This document shows, piece after piece, positions 16,472-25,157 of a stretch of DNA of 64,000 nucleotides. The position numbers and the translations under genes were made by a program. Position 1 is the first letter of the stretch, and the number at the start of each line of letters is the position of its first letter. This DNA comes from Falsiroseomonas oleicola (GTDB lineage Bacteria > Pseudomonadota > Alphaproteobacteria > Acetobacterales > Acetobacteraceae), in the NCBI RefSeq assembly GCF_019029495.1, contig NZ_JAERQM010000002.1, positions 682,001-746,000 of the forward strand, read 5' to 3'. The notes beneath the pieces are model-generated. The model was not told where the DNA came from and ran no database searches. It was given only the letters and a program-made list of their open reading frames with translations.

Positions 16472-18520
16472 ATGCCCCCGGACGAGAAGGCTGAAGCGCG
16501 GCAGGGGCCGGGGCAGGATTCGGGGCGGCGAGGCTGGTGGCTGCTGGCGCGGCTGGCGCCCTTCCTCGCCCTGCTGCCGCTCGCGCTCTATGTCCTGGTG
16601 CTGCTGATCGGCCTGGGGGCGGAGCGCCAGGCGGATCGGCGCGAGGATGTGCTGCGCACCGCCAATGTGCTGGCGGCCGGCCTTGATTCGGAACTGCGCG
16701 CCGCGCTGCGGGCGCTGGATGCCCTGGCGGGTTCGCAGCATCTGAAGACCGGCGACCTGGCCGGCTTCCGCCAGGAAGCCCAGCGTCTTCTGGCGCGCGA
16801 GCCCTACTGGTTCACCATCGCCCTGACCGATGGCGAGCGGCAATTGCTCAACCTGCGCTATCCGGAAGGCGCGCCGCTGCCGCCCATCCAGGACCTGGCC
16901 GCGGTGGGCAGCGTGCTGCGCACCGGCTACGCCGCCCCGGGCGGGCTGGTGGAGGGGCGGATCTCCTTCCGCGTGCCGGTGCGGGTCGATGGCGCGGTGC
17001 GCTTCGCCCTGGTGGCGACCCAGGAAGCCACGACCTTCGCGCAGTTGCTGGACCGCGCCGGCCTGCCGGCCGGCTGGTCCGCCCTGTTGCTCGATGGCGA
17101 CGGCCGGCTGATCGCACGCGCCGCCAGTGGCAGGGCGGAGCCGGAAGCCATGCGCCAGGTCTTCGAACAGCGCCGCGGCATCGTCGAGGCGGACGGCCTG
17201 CTGGCGATGGGTCTGGCGATCGGCGATTCGCGATGGACGCTGGTTGTCGCAGCGGCGCCGCGCGGTGTGGCGGAGGTCGCCGTGTTCTGGCTGGTGCTGG
17301 CCGCCGGCGCCGCCGCGCTTCTCGCCGGCATCGCCATCGCGGCCCAGACGAGCCTGCGCGAGGGTGGCCACGATGCCCTGCGGCGGCGCCTGCACCACGA
17401 GGCCCTGGCCCGCGACGCCGCCGCGGAACGCAATCGCACCACCTCGATGGCGATGGTGAGCCAGGAGCTTTGCGCACCGCTGTCCGGCCTGCTGAGCTAC
17501 ACGGACCAGTTGGCCGGCGCCGACCTGCCGCCCCAGGCGGCGCATTGGGTGCGGCAGCAGCGGGAGGCCGGGCAGGCGCTGCTGGCGCTGGTGGGCGATG
17601 TGCTGGATTTCGCCCGCCTGGAGGATGGCAGCCTCAGCTTCGATGACACCGATATCGAAATCGCGCCGCTGCTGGAGGATTGCGCCGCGCTGCTGCGACG
17701 CTTCGCGGAGGAGAAGGGTCTTCGACTGCGGCTCGCGATCAACCCGGGGCTGCCGCATTGGATCCGCGGCGATCCGCTGCGGCTGCGGCAGATGGTGACC
17801 AAGCTGCTGGACAACGCGATCCGCGCCACCCCGGCGGGGGAGGTGGTGCTCTCCGCCCGGCTGACGCCGCGGCCGGAGCGGGTGGAGGTGGCCGTCTCCG
17901 ATGCCGGTCCCGCCATACCGGAGGCAGAACTGCCGCGGCTGTTCGACCGCTTCCGTGAGGCGGCACCCGGCGACTGGCGCGGTTTCGGCCTGGCCATCTG
18001 CCGGCGGTTGGTGGAGGCGATGGGTGGGGCGATCGGTGCGGAGGCCCTGGCCGGCGGCGGCAACCGCTTCGTCTTCTGGGTGCCCTTCCGCCCCGGCGCG
18101 TCGCCGGCCCTGATGCAAGGCGGCTTCGCGCTGCGCCTGCTGGTGGCGGAGGATGTGCAGGCGAGCCGGATGCTGCTGAGCACGGTCCTGGAACGTGCCG
18201 GCCATGTGGTCACGCTGGCCAATGACCGGCACGCCGTGCTCGCCGCGCTGCGGGGCGGGCGGTTCGACATGGCGCTGCTGGATCTGCACATGCCGGGTCT
18301 GGGCGGGCTTGGCATTGCCCGGACGGTGCGCGACCTGCCCGGGGTGGAGGCGCGGCTGAAGCTGATCGCCATGACGGTCGATCCGGCGGAGCAGCGGGAG
18401 GCGGATGGGCGCGCGGCCGGCTTCGATGCGGTGCTGCGCAGGCCTTTCACGATGCGTGGCCTGCTCGACCTGATCGAGACCCTGCGCGAACGCCCGGTGG
18501 AGCAAGTCGAGGGGGCATAG
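16472..18520 (+). CDS. hybrid sensor histidine kinase with His-to-Gln in the H-box
   Basis: A membrane-bound hybrid two-component sensor, 682 residues from the start at 16472. A TM helix lies near 23-47, a periplasmic sensor of about 220 residues (dCache/CHASE-like, inferred from layout) follows, a second TM is near 270-290, then HisKA, HATPase and a receiver. The H-box reads VSQELCAPLSGLL, with Gln331 in place of the phospho-accepting His. ATPase boxes survive (N448 in DNAI, VSDAGPAI, GFGLAICRRLVEAMGG). The receiver has E560/D561, the acceptor D604 in LLDLHMPG and Thr, but Arg replaces the conserved Lys before Pro. The frame extends upstream to 16322, but that segment overlaps a hairpin (16334-16356) and looks non-coding. 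Confidence 0.85.
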   Translation: MPPDEKAEARQGPGQDSGRRGWWLLARLAPFLALLPLALYVLVLLIGLGAERQADRREDVLRTANVLAAGLDSELRAALRALDALAGSQHLKTGDLAGFRQEAQRLLAREPYWFTIALTDGERQLLNLRYPEGAPLPPIQDLAAVGSVLRTGYAAPGGLVEGRISFRVPVRVDGAVRFALVATQEATTFAQLLDRAGLPAGWSALLLDGDGRLIARAASGRAEPEAMRQVFEQRRGIVEADGLLAMGLAIGDSRWTLVVAAAPRGVAEVAVFWLVLAAGAAALLAGIAIAAQTSLREGGHDALRRRLHHEALARDAAAERNRTTSMAMVSQELCAPLSGLLSYTDQLAGADLPPQAAHWVRQQREAGQALLALVGDVLDFARLEDGSLSFDDTDIEIAPLLEDCAALLRRFAEEKGLRLRLAINPGLPHWIRGDPLRLRQMVTKLLDNAIRATPAGEVVLSARLTPRPERVEVAVSDAGPAIPEAELPRLFDRFREAAPGDWRGFGLAICRRLVEAMGGAIGAEALAGGGNRFVFWVPFRPGASPALMQGGFALRLLVAEDVQASRMLLSTVLERAGHVVTLANDRHAVLAALRGGRFDMALLDLHMPGLGGLGIARTVRDLPGVEARLKLIAMTVDPAEQREADGRAAGFDAVLRRPFTMRGLLDLIETLRERPVEQVEGA

Positions 18521-18526
18521 GGGACG

Positions 18527-20056
18527 TCAGCGGCAGGCGAGGAAGGGGCCGAGCGGGCGGCAGCGGGTCGCGCCCCCGGGCACCAGCGGTGCCAGTTCCG
18601 GCTGCGCGGCGGGCAGGATCAGCCGGACCTCGCCGGGGGCGAAGTCTGCCGCCGCCAGCGCCGCGTCGCGGCAGGCGGGCGGGCTGCGCCAGCGGGCGAC
18701 ATACATGGTGCTGGCCGGCACCGGATGCTCCGCCGCCAAGGCGAGCGTTTCCAGCAGCAGGGCGAAACTCTCGTGATCCGCCACCGGGACGCAGCGCCAG
18801 CTCGGCAGCAGGGTGAGCGCTTGCGCGCCCGCCAGTTCCTGCCGCAGGGCAGGGGCGTCGAAGGACCAGGCGGGGCGGGACTGCGCCCAGCCGGCGATGG
18901 CGGCGCGGAGCGGCGTGGCATCGGCGAATTGCAGCAGCCCGGCGGCGAGGCACAGCGCCGGCCCGGCGCGGCCGGCCCGCGCCAGCAGAACCATGCCCGC
19001 CAGCAGCAGGGCATAGGCCGCCGGCCAGAAGAAGCGGCCGGAGGCGCGGAACTGCTCCAGCGCCGCCGGTGGCGGGCCGAGATCCAGCACGATCCGGTCG
19101 CCGAAGCCGACCTGGAAGGACAGCGCCAGCGCCGTCAGCGCCAGCAGCACCACGGCCAGCCCGGCCTGCCGGCGCAGCCCGCGCCAGGCGAGGCCCGGCC
19201 GCAGCACCAGCCCGAGGGCCAGCGCCGCCAGCAGCCCGGCGCCGAGCCAGTTATACCCTTCCCACCCGCCATGGCCGGTGGCGTCCAACTGCGGCGACCA
19301 GGGCCAGCCGGACAGCAGCGACCCCGCCGGCCATAGCGGCGAGAGCAGGTTCATGGCGAATTGCCCGTAGCCGCCATCGCCGGCCGCGCCGAGATAGCCG
19401 AAGCCCGCCATCACGCCGAGCACGGCCGCGAAGCTGGCCGCGACCGCCAGAGCCGGTCCGATGAAGGCCTCTCCGCGCAGCAGCCGTGTCGCCGGCACCG
19501 CGCCGAGCAGCGCCAGGGTCATCGCCGCCAGATAGGGGTGCACCAGCAGCGCCGCCACTTGCAGCAGCCCCGCCGCGATCCAGAGCGCGACCCCGGGTCG
19601 GGTCACCAGGCGCAGGTAGAAGCCAAGGCCGAGCAGCAGCAGAAAATGGCCGCAGAGGGCGGCATGGCCAAAGCGGCCGATCCAGGCGGGCATGGAGGCG
19701 GCGGCGAGCGCGATGCCCAACGCGGGCAGCAGCCGCTTCTCCCCCGCGCCGCGCAGCGCCCAGACCGCGGTCAGCGGCTGCGCCAGCCAGGCCAGTCCGT
19801 AGAACAGGCCGACGCCGTGGAACCCCTCCGGCAGCCAGCCGCGCAGGGCCTTCAGGATCAGCGCCAGCAGCGGGATGGAATCGGCGAAGGCGGTGTTCAT
19901 GCCGCCTTCCTGGGTGTTCAGGTTCAGCGCCATGGTCGGCGGCCAGCGCCAGGCATCGGCGATCAGGTAGCGCTGGGCCACCACATGCTGGGCGGCATCG
20001 CCCGCCGGCCGCCAGCCCAGCCCGGCGCCGGGGAATAGCACATCCAGCGGAAACAC
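18527..20056 (-). CDS. DUF6311-type polytopic membrane protein
   Basis: A large inner-membrane protein with about ten hydrophobic helices, resembling DUF6311 proteins and GT-C glycosyltransferases. Marks include FPLDVLFPGAGLGWRPAGD and QHVVAQRYLIADAWRWP at the N-terminus and the SIPLLALILKAL segment. A soluble domain follows the last helix (from about residue 370). The only ordinary start is GTG 20056, which would cut off a first TM helix. In-frame sequence upstream encodes that helix (AALASYLAALALGLG), preceded by a CTG at 20128 and GAGGAA at 20139-20144, so the real protein may start there. Position next to the exopolysaccharide locus suggests transfer of sugars or lipid-linked precursors (inference). 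Confidence 0.75.
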   Translation of the reverse strand: MFPLDVLFPGAGLGWRPAGDAAQHVVAQRYLIADAWRWPPTMALNLNTQEGGMNTAFADSIPLLALILKALRGWLPEGFHGVGLFYGLAWLAQPLTAVWALRGAGEKRLLPALGIALAAASMPAWIGRFGHAALCGHFLLLLGLGFYLRLVTRPGVALWIAAGLLQVAALLVHPYLAAMTLALLGAVPATRLLRGEAFIGPALAVAASFAAVLGVMAGFGYLGAAGDGGYGQFAMNLLSPLWPAGSLLSGWPWSPQLDATGHGGWEGYNWLGAGLLAALALGLVLRPGLAWRGLRRQAGLAVVLLALTALALSFQVGFGDRIVLDLGPPPAALEQFRASGRFFWPAAYALLLAGMVLLARAGRAGPALCLAAGLLQFADATPLRAAIAGWAQSRPAWSFDAPALRQELAGAQALTLLPSWRCVPVADHESFALLLETLALAAEHPVPASTMYVARWRSPPACRDAALAAADFAPGEVRLILPAAQPELAPLVPGGATRCRPLGPFLACR

Positions 20057-20187
20057 CCAGAGGGCGAGGCCCAGCCCGAGCGCGAGCGCTGCGAGATAGG
20101 AGGCCAGGGCGGCCTGGCGATCGGTCAGGATGGAGGCGTTCCTCGGCTGCGCCCGAATCCTCTACCGCAGCGGCAAGGCGCTGGAAA

Positions 20188-20355
20188 TCACACCACCCAG
20201 GCGAGCCCCACCCAGAAAAGGGCCGATAGCAGCAAGGCCACGCCAATCCCCCGCACCGCGCTGCCACGCGCCGGCCGGTCCGCCAGGCGGCGTTGCGACG
20301 GCAGGCGCGGCGACCGGATTGCGGGGGGCGGGCGGCGGTGAAGGGCGTTGTTCAT
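20188..20355 (-). CDS. small single-helix membrane protein (55 aa), hypothetical
   Basis: A short frame from ATG 20355. It encodes an Arg/Pro-rich basic N-terminal half (RRPPPAIRSPRLPSQRR) and one C-terminal transmembrane helix (GIGVALLLSALFWVGLAWVV). No clear ribosome site precedes it. It lies about 60 bp before the candidate CTG start of the DUF6311 gene on the same strand, so it could be the first gene of that transcript. The evidence is only the positively charged domain followed by a clean helix; no family is recognised. Confidence 0.4.
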   Translation of the reverse strand: MNNALHRRPPPAIRSPRLPSQRRLADRPARGSAVRGIGVALLLSALFWVGLAWVV

Positions 20356-20628
20356 GCCGAATTCTGGCGCAAAAGGGGCAGTGGCGGCAGGCAAAAGCGG
20401 CACAATCATGATATTTTGAAAGGCAAGCCGAGGGATTTCCTGAAGTTTTTGGCGCCGCCACAATCCCGCCGCAAGCGCGTCGCAAACCCGCCCGTCCCCC
20501 TGCGTATCTAGCTCATCAAGGGAACGGGTCCTGACCTGAAACGGGTGGCCAGAAGGCCAGCCGGCTCAGCCAGGGTTCAGACCCGCAACACAAGCTGCGG
20601 CCCCCCCGCCGTTCAACGAGGACCCTCC
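20356..20628. promoter_or_regulatory. divergent control region of the exopolysaccharide locus
   Basis: This 273-bp gap between the leftward small membrane protein and the rightward sugar transferase contains the most AT-rich stretch of the area (around 20400-20450, with TCATGATATTTTGAAA and TGAAGTTTTTGG). It is the likely site of the promoters of the polysaccharide operon. A ribosome site GAGGA (20618-20622) precedes the sugar-transferase ATG. No convincing -35/-10 pair could be fixed by eye. Confidence 0.4.
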
Positions 20629-21360
20629 ATGCCCGGCCTGGAAGTCGTCCATACCCTGCTTCGCGAACCGGAAACCCGGCGCTCCGTCTTCACCTACGCC
20701 CCGGCGGGGGCGGAGCCGCATGGCCCCGCCGTCGTCACCCCCGCCGGCTTTCAGGCGGCCGCGAAGCGGGCGCTCGACATTGTCGGCGCCGGCGCCCTGC
20801 TGCTGTTCTGCTTGCCCGCCTTCCTGGTGATCGCGGCGCTGGTGCGGATGGACGGTGGCGCGGCCTTCTATGCGCATGAGCGTGTGGGCCGTGGCGGGCG
20901 TCTGTTCGGCTGCCTCAAGTTCCGCTCCATGGTGGCGGATGCGGACCGTCGCCTTGCCGAGCTGCTCGACCGCGACCCGCAGGCCCGGGCTGAATGGGAG
21001 GCGACCCGCAAGCTGAAGGCGGACCCCCGCATCACCGCCATCGGCCGCTTCCTGCGCGCGACCTCGCTGGACGAGCTGCCGCAGATCATCAATGTGCTGA
21101 AGGGCGAGATGAGCCTGGTCGGCCCGCGCCCGGTGCAGGCCGCCGAGCTCGCGGTCTATTACGGCCCGGCCGCGCAGCACTACATGGCGGTTCGTCCTGG
21201 CATCACCGGCCCCTGGCAGGTCGGCGGCCGCAACGACACCTCCTACGCCCAGCGCGTGGCGCTGGACGTGGCCTATGCCCGCCACCACTCGCTGCTGGGC
21301 GATATCAGCATCCTGCTGCGCACCCCGAAGGCGGTGCTGGCCCGTCGCGGCGCCTACTGA
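20629..21360 (+). CDS. ExoY-like undecaprenyl-phosphate sugar phosphotransferase
   Basis: A 243-residue polyisoprenyl-phosphate hexose-1-phosphate transferase, the enzyme that loads the first sugar on undecaprenyl phosphate at the inner membrane. An N-terminal cytosolic segment is followed by KRALDIVGAGALLLFCLPAF (membrane hairpin, residues about 45-64), then the catalytic part: YAHERVGRGGRLFGCLKFRS, SLDELPQIINVLKGEMSLVG, RPGITGPWQVGGR. The length matches ExoY/WcaJ-core proteins without the large N-terminal domain. Start 20629 has GAGGA six bases upstream. It is the first gene of a plus-strand glycan operon running to about 27.7 kb. Confidence 0.92.
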   Translation: MPGLEVVHTLLREPETRRSVFTYAPAGAEPHGPAVVTPAGFQAAAKRALDIVGAGALLLFCLPAFLVIAALVRMDGGAAFYAHERVGRGGRLFGCLKFRSMVADADRRLAELLDRDPQARAEWEATRKLKADPRITAIGRFLRATSLDELPQIINVLKGEMSLVGPRPVQAAELAVYYGPAAQHYMAVRPGITGPWQVGGRNDTSYAQRVALDVAYARHHSLLGDISILLRTPKAVLARRGAY

Positions 21361-21418
21361 GGCCGCGCCAGCACCGCGTGCCTTCCCATAGGATGCCGCG
21401 CGGGGCATACCGCGCGGC

Positions 21419-22996
21419 ATGAGACACCAGGGATCGGCGGCCATCGCCACCGACCAGGCAGGAACGGCGCAGGTCATGGCCCATTCGGCCGAACAACGCG
21501 CCTCCGGCGGGCGACTTCTCTCCGGTACCCTTTGGAACGCCGCCGGGCGTGGCCTTCCGCTTTTGCTGGCCCTGGCGCTGACGCCGGTACTGGTGGCGCA
21601 GATGGGCATCGACCGCTGGGGGCTTTTCACCCTCGCCCTGGCTCTGGTCGGCGTCTTCGGCGTGTTCGACCTCGGCGTCGGCGCGGCGCTGACCCGGGCG
21701 CTGTCCGCCCGCATCGGCGCCGGAGAGGTTGAGGGCGCGGCGGAGCTGGCGGGGGCCGCGATCGGCGCGCTGTTCCTGCTGAGCGCCGTTATCGCCGCCG
21801 CCGCCTTCGCCTTCGTGCCCGCCCTGGTCACCGGTGTGCTGAACACCCCGCCCGAGCTTCAGGCGGAGGCGATCACCGCCTTCCACTGGCTATGCGCCGC
21901 CGCGCCGCTGGTCGTGGTGAATGCGGCGCTCTGGGGCACGCTGGCGGCGCATCAGCGGTTCAAGGAAGCCAATCTGGCGGCGATCCCGGTGGCGATCTTC
22001 TACTACCTGGGTCCGGTGCTGGTGCTGATGGTCTGGCAGAGCCTGGTCGGCGTGATCCTGGCGCTGCTCGCCTGCCGACTGGCCAATACCCTCTCCTATG
22101 CCTGGCTGGCGCGGCGGGACCTGCCCGGCCTGCACCCGGCCTGGCCGCGCTGGGACCTGGTGGCGCCGCTGCTGCGCATGGGCGGCTGGATGAGCGCATC
22201 GGGCGTGCTGACCCAGGCCCTGCTCTATGCGGACCGCTTCCTGGTGGGCGCGCTGCTGACCCTGGCCGCCGTCGCCTATTACGCCACGCCGCTCGACCTG
22301 GTGATGCGCATGTGGATCCTGCCCGTCGCGGTGTCCCAGGCGCTGCTTCCGGCCATGGCCAGCGCCTATCTCTCGCATGCCGAGGCCACGGCCGGGCTGC
22401 TGCGGCGCGGCGCCCTGCTGGTGATGGCGGCGGTGCTGCCGGCCTGCCTGGTGCTGGTGATCTGGGGGCCGGAGATCCTGGGCCTCTGGCTCGGCGAGGA
22501 TTTCGCCACGGGCGGCGGGCGGGTGCTGCAGATCCTCTCGGTCGGCGTCTTCTTCTCCTGTGCCGCCTTCGCCCCCGGTGCGCTGCTGGATGCGATCGGG
22601 CGGCCGGATGCCAATGCCAAGTGGCAGTTGCTGCAGGCGCTGGTCTTCCTGCCGCTCTCGGCGCTGCTGCTGGTCTGGATCGGCATCGAGGGCGCGGCCG
22701 CCGCCTGGGCGCTGCGCTGCGCCACCGATGTCTTCGGGCGGCTGTTCCTGGTCGGGCGGCTGTATCCGGCGGCCGGCGTCGCGGCGCGCCAGCTTGCCTG
22801 GCCGCTATTTGCCGGCGGGCTGGGCCTCGCCATCCTGCTGCCGGGCCTGCTGCCCATCCCGCTGGCCCTGCTGGTCCTGGCCGCCTTCGCCGCCGCCGGC
22901 CTGTTGGCCCTGACCGAGGCGGAGCGCCGCGATGCGCGTGGCCTGCTCCGCCGCCCCTGGCGCATCCGCGCCGTGCTGCGCGGGGAACCCGCATGA
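21419..22996 (+). CDS. Wzx-like polysaccharide flippase
   Basis: An integral membrane protein of 525 residues (506 if it starts at 21476) with about 12-14 helices, of the MATE/oligosaccharide-flippase superfamily that moves undecaprenyl-linked repeat units across the inner membrane. Typical features are the amphipathic start GGRLLSGTLWNAAGRGLPLLL, the FGVFDLGVGAALTRALS segment at the second helix and PLLRMGGWMSASGVLTQALL before the second half. Its stop overlaps the ATG of the next glycosyltransferase (ATGA). No Wzy polymerase or Wzz/Wzc chain-length protein is recognisable next to it. Confidence 0.87.
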   Translation: MRHQGSAAIATDQAGTAQVMAHSAEQRASGGRLLSGTLWNAAGRGLPLLLALALTPVLVAQMGIDRWGLFTLALALVGVFGVFDLGVGAALTRALSARIGAGEVEGAAELAGAAIGALFLLSAVIAAAAFAFVPALVTGVLNTPPELQAEAITAFHWLCAAAPLVVVNAALWGTLAAHQRFKEANLAAIPVAIFYYLGPVLVLMVWQSLVGVILALLACRLANTLSYAWLARRDLPGLHPAWPRWDLVAPLLRMGGWMSASGVLTQALLYADRFLVGALLTLAAVAYYATPLDLVMRMWILPVAVSQALLPAMASAYLSHAEATAGLLRRGALLVMAAVLPACLVLVIWGPEILGLWLGEDFATGGGRVLQILSVGVFFSCAAFAPGALLDAIGRPDANAKWQLLQALVFLPLSALLLVWIGIEGAAAAWALRCATDVFGRLFLVGRLYPAAGVAARQLAWPLFAGGLGLAILLPGLLPIPLALLVLAAFAAAGLLALTEAERRDARGLLRRPWRIRAVLRGEPA

Positions 22997-24039
22997 CCCC
23001 ACTCGCCATCAACGCCCGTTTCCTGACCCAGAAGCTGAGCGGCGTGCAGCGCTTTTCACGAGAAATCGTGACCGCGCTTGCCCAGTCCGGCACGCCGCTC
23101 CGCCTGCTCGCGCCGCGCGATGCGCCCGCGACCTTTGCCGGCCTGCCGGTGGAGCGCGTCGGGCGGCGCAGCGGCCAGGCCTGGGAACAGTTCGACCTGC
23201 CCGGTGCCGTCGCCGGCCAGCACCTGCTGAACCTGGGCAATACCGCGCCGCTGCGCCTGGGCGCGGCGCAGACCCTGGTGATCCACGATGCCGGCGTCTT
23301 CGACACGCCCGAAAGCTATTCCTTCGCCTTCCGCGCCTGGTATCGCGCCTTGCACTGGACCCTGCCACGGCGGGGTGCGCGCATCGTCACCGTCTCGGAA
23401 TTTTCCCGCGCGCGCCTTTCCCTGCATCTGGGCCTGCCCGTCGCGCGTATCGGCGTGGTGGCGGAAGGGGGGGAGCATGCGCTTCGGGATGCGGCGGAGC
23501 CGGGGGTGTTGACGAAGCACGGGCTGGAGCGCGGCCGCTTCGTGCTGGTCGTCGGCACCCGCGCCGCCCACAAGAACCTGGATGCGCTGCGGGAGGCGGT
23601 GGCGCTGCTGGCCGCGCGCGGGTTGAAGCTGGCGGTCGCGGGCGCCGCCGATGCCAGCGTCTTCCGCGATGCCGGCGATGTCGATGCCGCCCTCGCTTTG
23701 GGCCGGGTCAGCGATGGCGAGCTTCGTGCGCTGTATGAGAACGCGCTCTGCCTGATCTTCCCCTCCCGCTATGAGGGTTTCGGCCTGCCGCCGCTGGAGG
23801 CCATGTGGTGCGGCTGCCCGGTGCTGGCGGCGCAGGCCGGCGCCGTGCCGGAAGTCTGTGGCGACGCCGCCTTGTGGTTCGACGCCGAGGGCGCGCGCAC
23901 GCCCGCCGCCGCCCTCACCCGCCTGCTGGACGAGCCCTTCCTGGCCGAGAAGCTGCGCATGGCCGGGCGTGCCCGCGCCGCCATCTATTCCTGGCCGGCC
24001 GCCGCCGACCGGCTGCTGGCCCTGATGGAGCATCGATGA
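22993..24039 (+). CDS. glycosyltransferase family 4 (GT-B fold)
   Basis: A 348-residue GT-B glycosyltransferase acting in the cytosol on the lipid-linked glycan. The N-terminal domain starts INARFLTQKLSGVQRFSREI, as in GT4 mannosyl/rhamnosyl transferases. The C-terminal GT1 domain holds GTRAAHKNLDAL, the EX7E-type region FPSRYEGFGLPPLEAMWCG and AGAVPEVCGDAALWFD. The start ATG overlaps the flippase stop by four bases and its own stop overlaps the next start, so expression is coupled. Sugar specificity cannot be read from sequence. Confidence 0.9.
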   Translation: MTPLAINARFLTQKLSGVQRFSREIVTALAQSGTPLRLLAPRDAPATFAGLPVERVGRRSGQAWEQFDLPGAVAGQHLLNLGNTAPLRLGAAQTLVIHDAGVFDTPESYSFAFRAWYRALHWTLPRRGARIVTVSEFSRARLSLHLGLPVARIGVVAEGGEHALRDAAEPGVLTKHGLERGRFVLVVGTRAAHKNLDALREAVALLAARGLKLAVAGAADASVFRDAGDVDAALALGRVSDGELRALYENALCLIFPSRYEGFGLPPLEAMWCGCPVLAAQAGAVPEVCGDAALWFDAEGARTPAAALTRLLDEPFLAEKLRMAGRARAAIYSWPAAADRLLALMEHR

Positions 24040-25157
24040 GGATCGCGATCATCCATGAATGGCTGGACAGCTATGCCGGGTCCGAGCGGGTGCTGGAACA
24101 GCTCCTTGCGATCTATCCGGAGGCCGACCTCTATGCGGTCTGCGACTTCCTGCCGGACTCCGAGCGCCATTTCCTGGGCGGGCGGGTGCCCACCACCTCC
24201 TTCATCCAGCGCCTGCCGCGGGCGCGGCGCTGGTTCCGCCATTATCTCGGCCTGATGCCGCTGGCGGTGGAACAGTTCGATCTTTCCGGCTACGATCTGG
24301 TCCTGTCCTCCTCCCACGCCGTCGCCAAGGGGGTGCTGACCGGGCCGGGGACACTGCATGTGAGCTATGTGCACAGCCCGATGCGCTATGCCTGGGACCT
24401 TCAGCACCAGTATCTGCGCCAGGCGCGGATGGAATCGGGCATGAAGGGCGCGCTGACGCGCTGGCTGCTGGGCCGCATGCGGGCCTGGGATTTCGCCTCC
24501 GGCGCCCGGCCGGATGTCATCGCCGCCAACAGCGCCTGGATCGCGGAACGCATCCGCAAGTCCTGGCGGCGGGAGAGTGTGGTGGTGCACCCGCCGGTGG
24601 ATCTGGAGGGCTTTCCCTTCCAGCCACTGAAGGGCGATGCCTATGTCGTCGCCTCCCGCATGGTGCCCTATAAGCGCATCGATCTGATCGCCGAGGCCTT
24701 TCGCCAGATGCCCGACCGGCGCCTCATCATCGCCGGCGACGGGCCGGAGATGGGTCGGGTGCGCGAAGCGGCGGGCGACTCGAACAACATCGAGATCAAG
24801 GGACGGGTCAGCCAGCCGGATCTCGTCGCCCTGCTGGCCGATGCCCGCGCCTTCGTCTTCGCGGCGGAGGAGGATTTCGGCATCGGCATGGTCGAGGCGC
24901 AGGCCTGCGGCACGCCGCTGATCGCCTATGGCCGCGGCGGCGCCACCGATATCGTCCAGCCGGACATCACCGGCCTGTTGTTCCCTCGCCAGGAGGCTTC
25001 CAGCCTGATCGCCGCCGTGAACCGCTTCGAGACCCTCGCCATCGCGCCCGAGGCCTGCCGCGCCAATGCCGAGCGCTTCTCCCGCGCCGTCTTCCGCGAC
25101 CGCATGCGGTTGCTTGTCGCGGAGGCCTGCGCGGCGCGGGGCATCGCCACATCATGA
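24036..25157 (+). CDS. glycosyltransferase family 4, WbaZ-like
   Basis: A 373-residue GT-B glycosyltransferase. The N-terminus MRIAIIHEWLDSYAGSERVL and the segment YVHSPMRYAWDL are strongly typical of WbaZ-like mannosyltransferases of O-antigen and exopolysaccharide loci. The donor-binding domain has ASRMVPYKRIDLIAEAF, GDGPEM and AAEEDFGIGMVEAQACG. It is joined by four-base ATGA overlaps at both ends. It probably adds a mannose-type residue to the repeat unit (inference from family). Confidence 0.9.
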   Translation: MRIAIIHEWLDSYAGSERVLEQLLAIYPEADLYAVCDFLPDSERHFLGGRVPTTSFIQRLPRARRWFRHYLGLMPLAVEQFDLSGYDLVLSSSHAVAKGVLTGPGTLHVSYVHSPMRYAWDLQHQYLRQARMESGMKGALTRWLLGRMRAWDFASGARPDVIAANSAWIAERIRKSWRRESVVVHPPVDLEGFPFQPLKGDAYVVASRMVPYKRIDLIAEAFRQMPDRRLIIAGDGPEMGRVREAAGDSNNIEIKGRVSQPDLVALLADARAFVFAAEEDFGIGMVEAQACGTPLIAYGRGGATDIVQPDITGLLFPRQEASSLIAAVNRFETLAIAPEACRANAERFSRAVFRDRMRLLVAEACAARGIATS

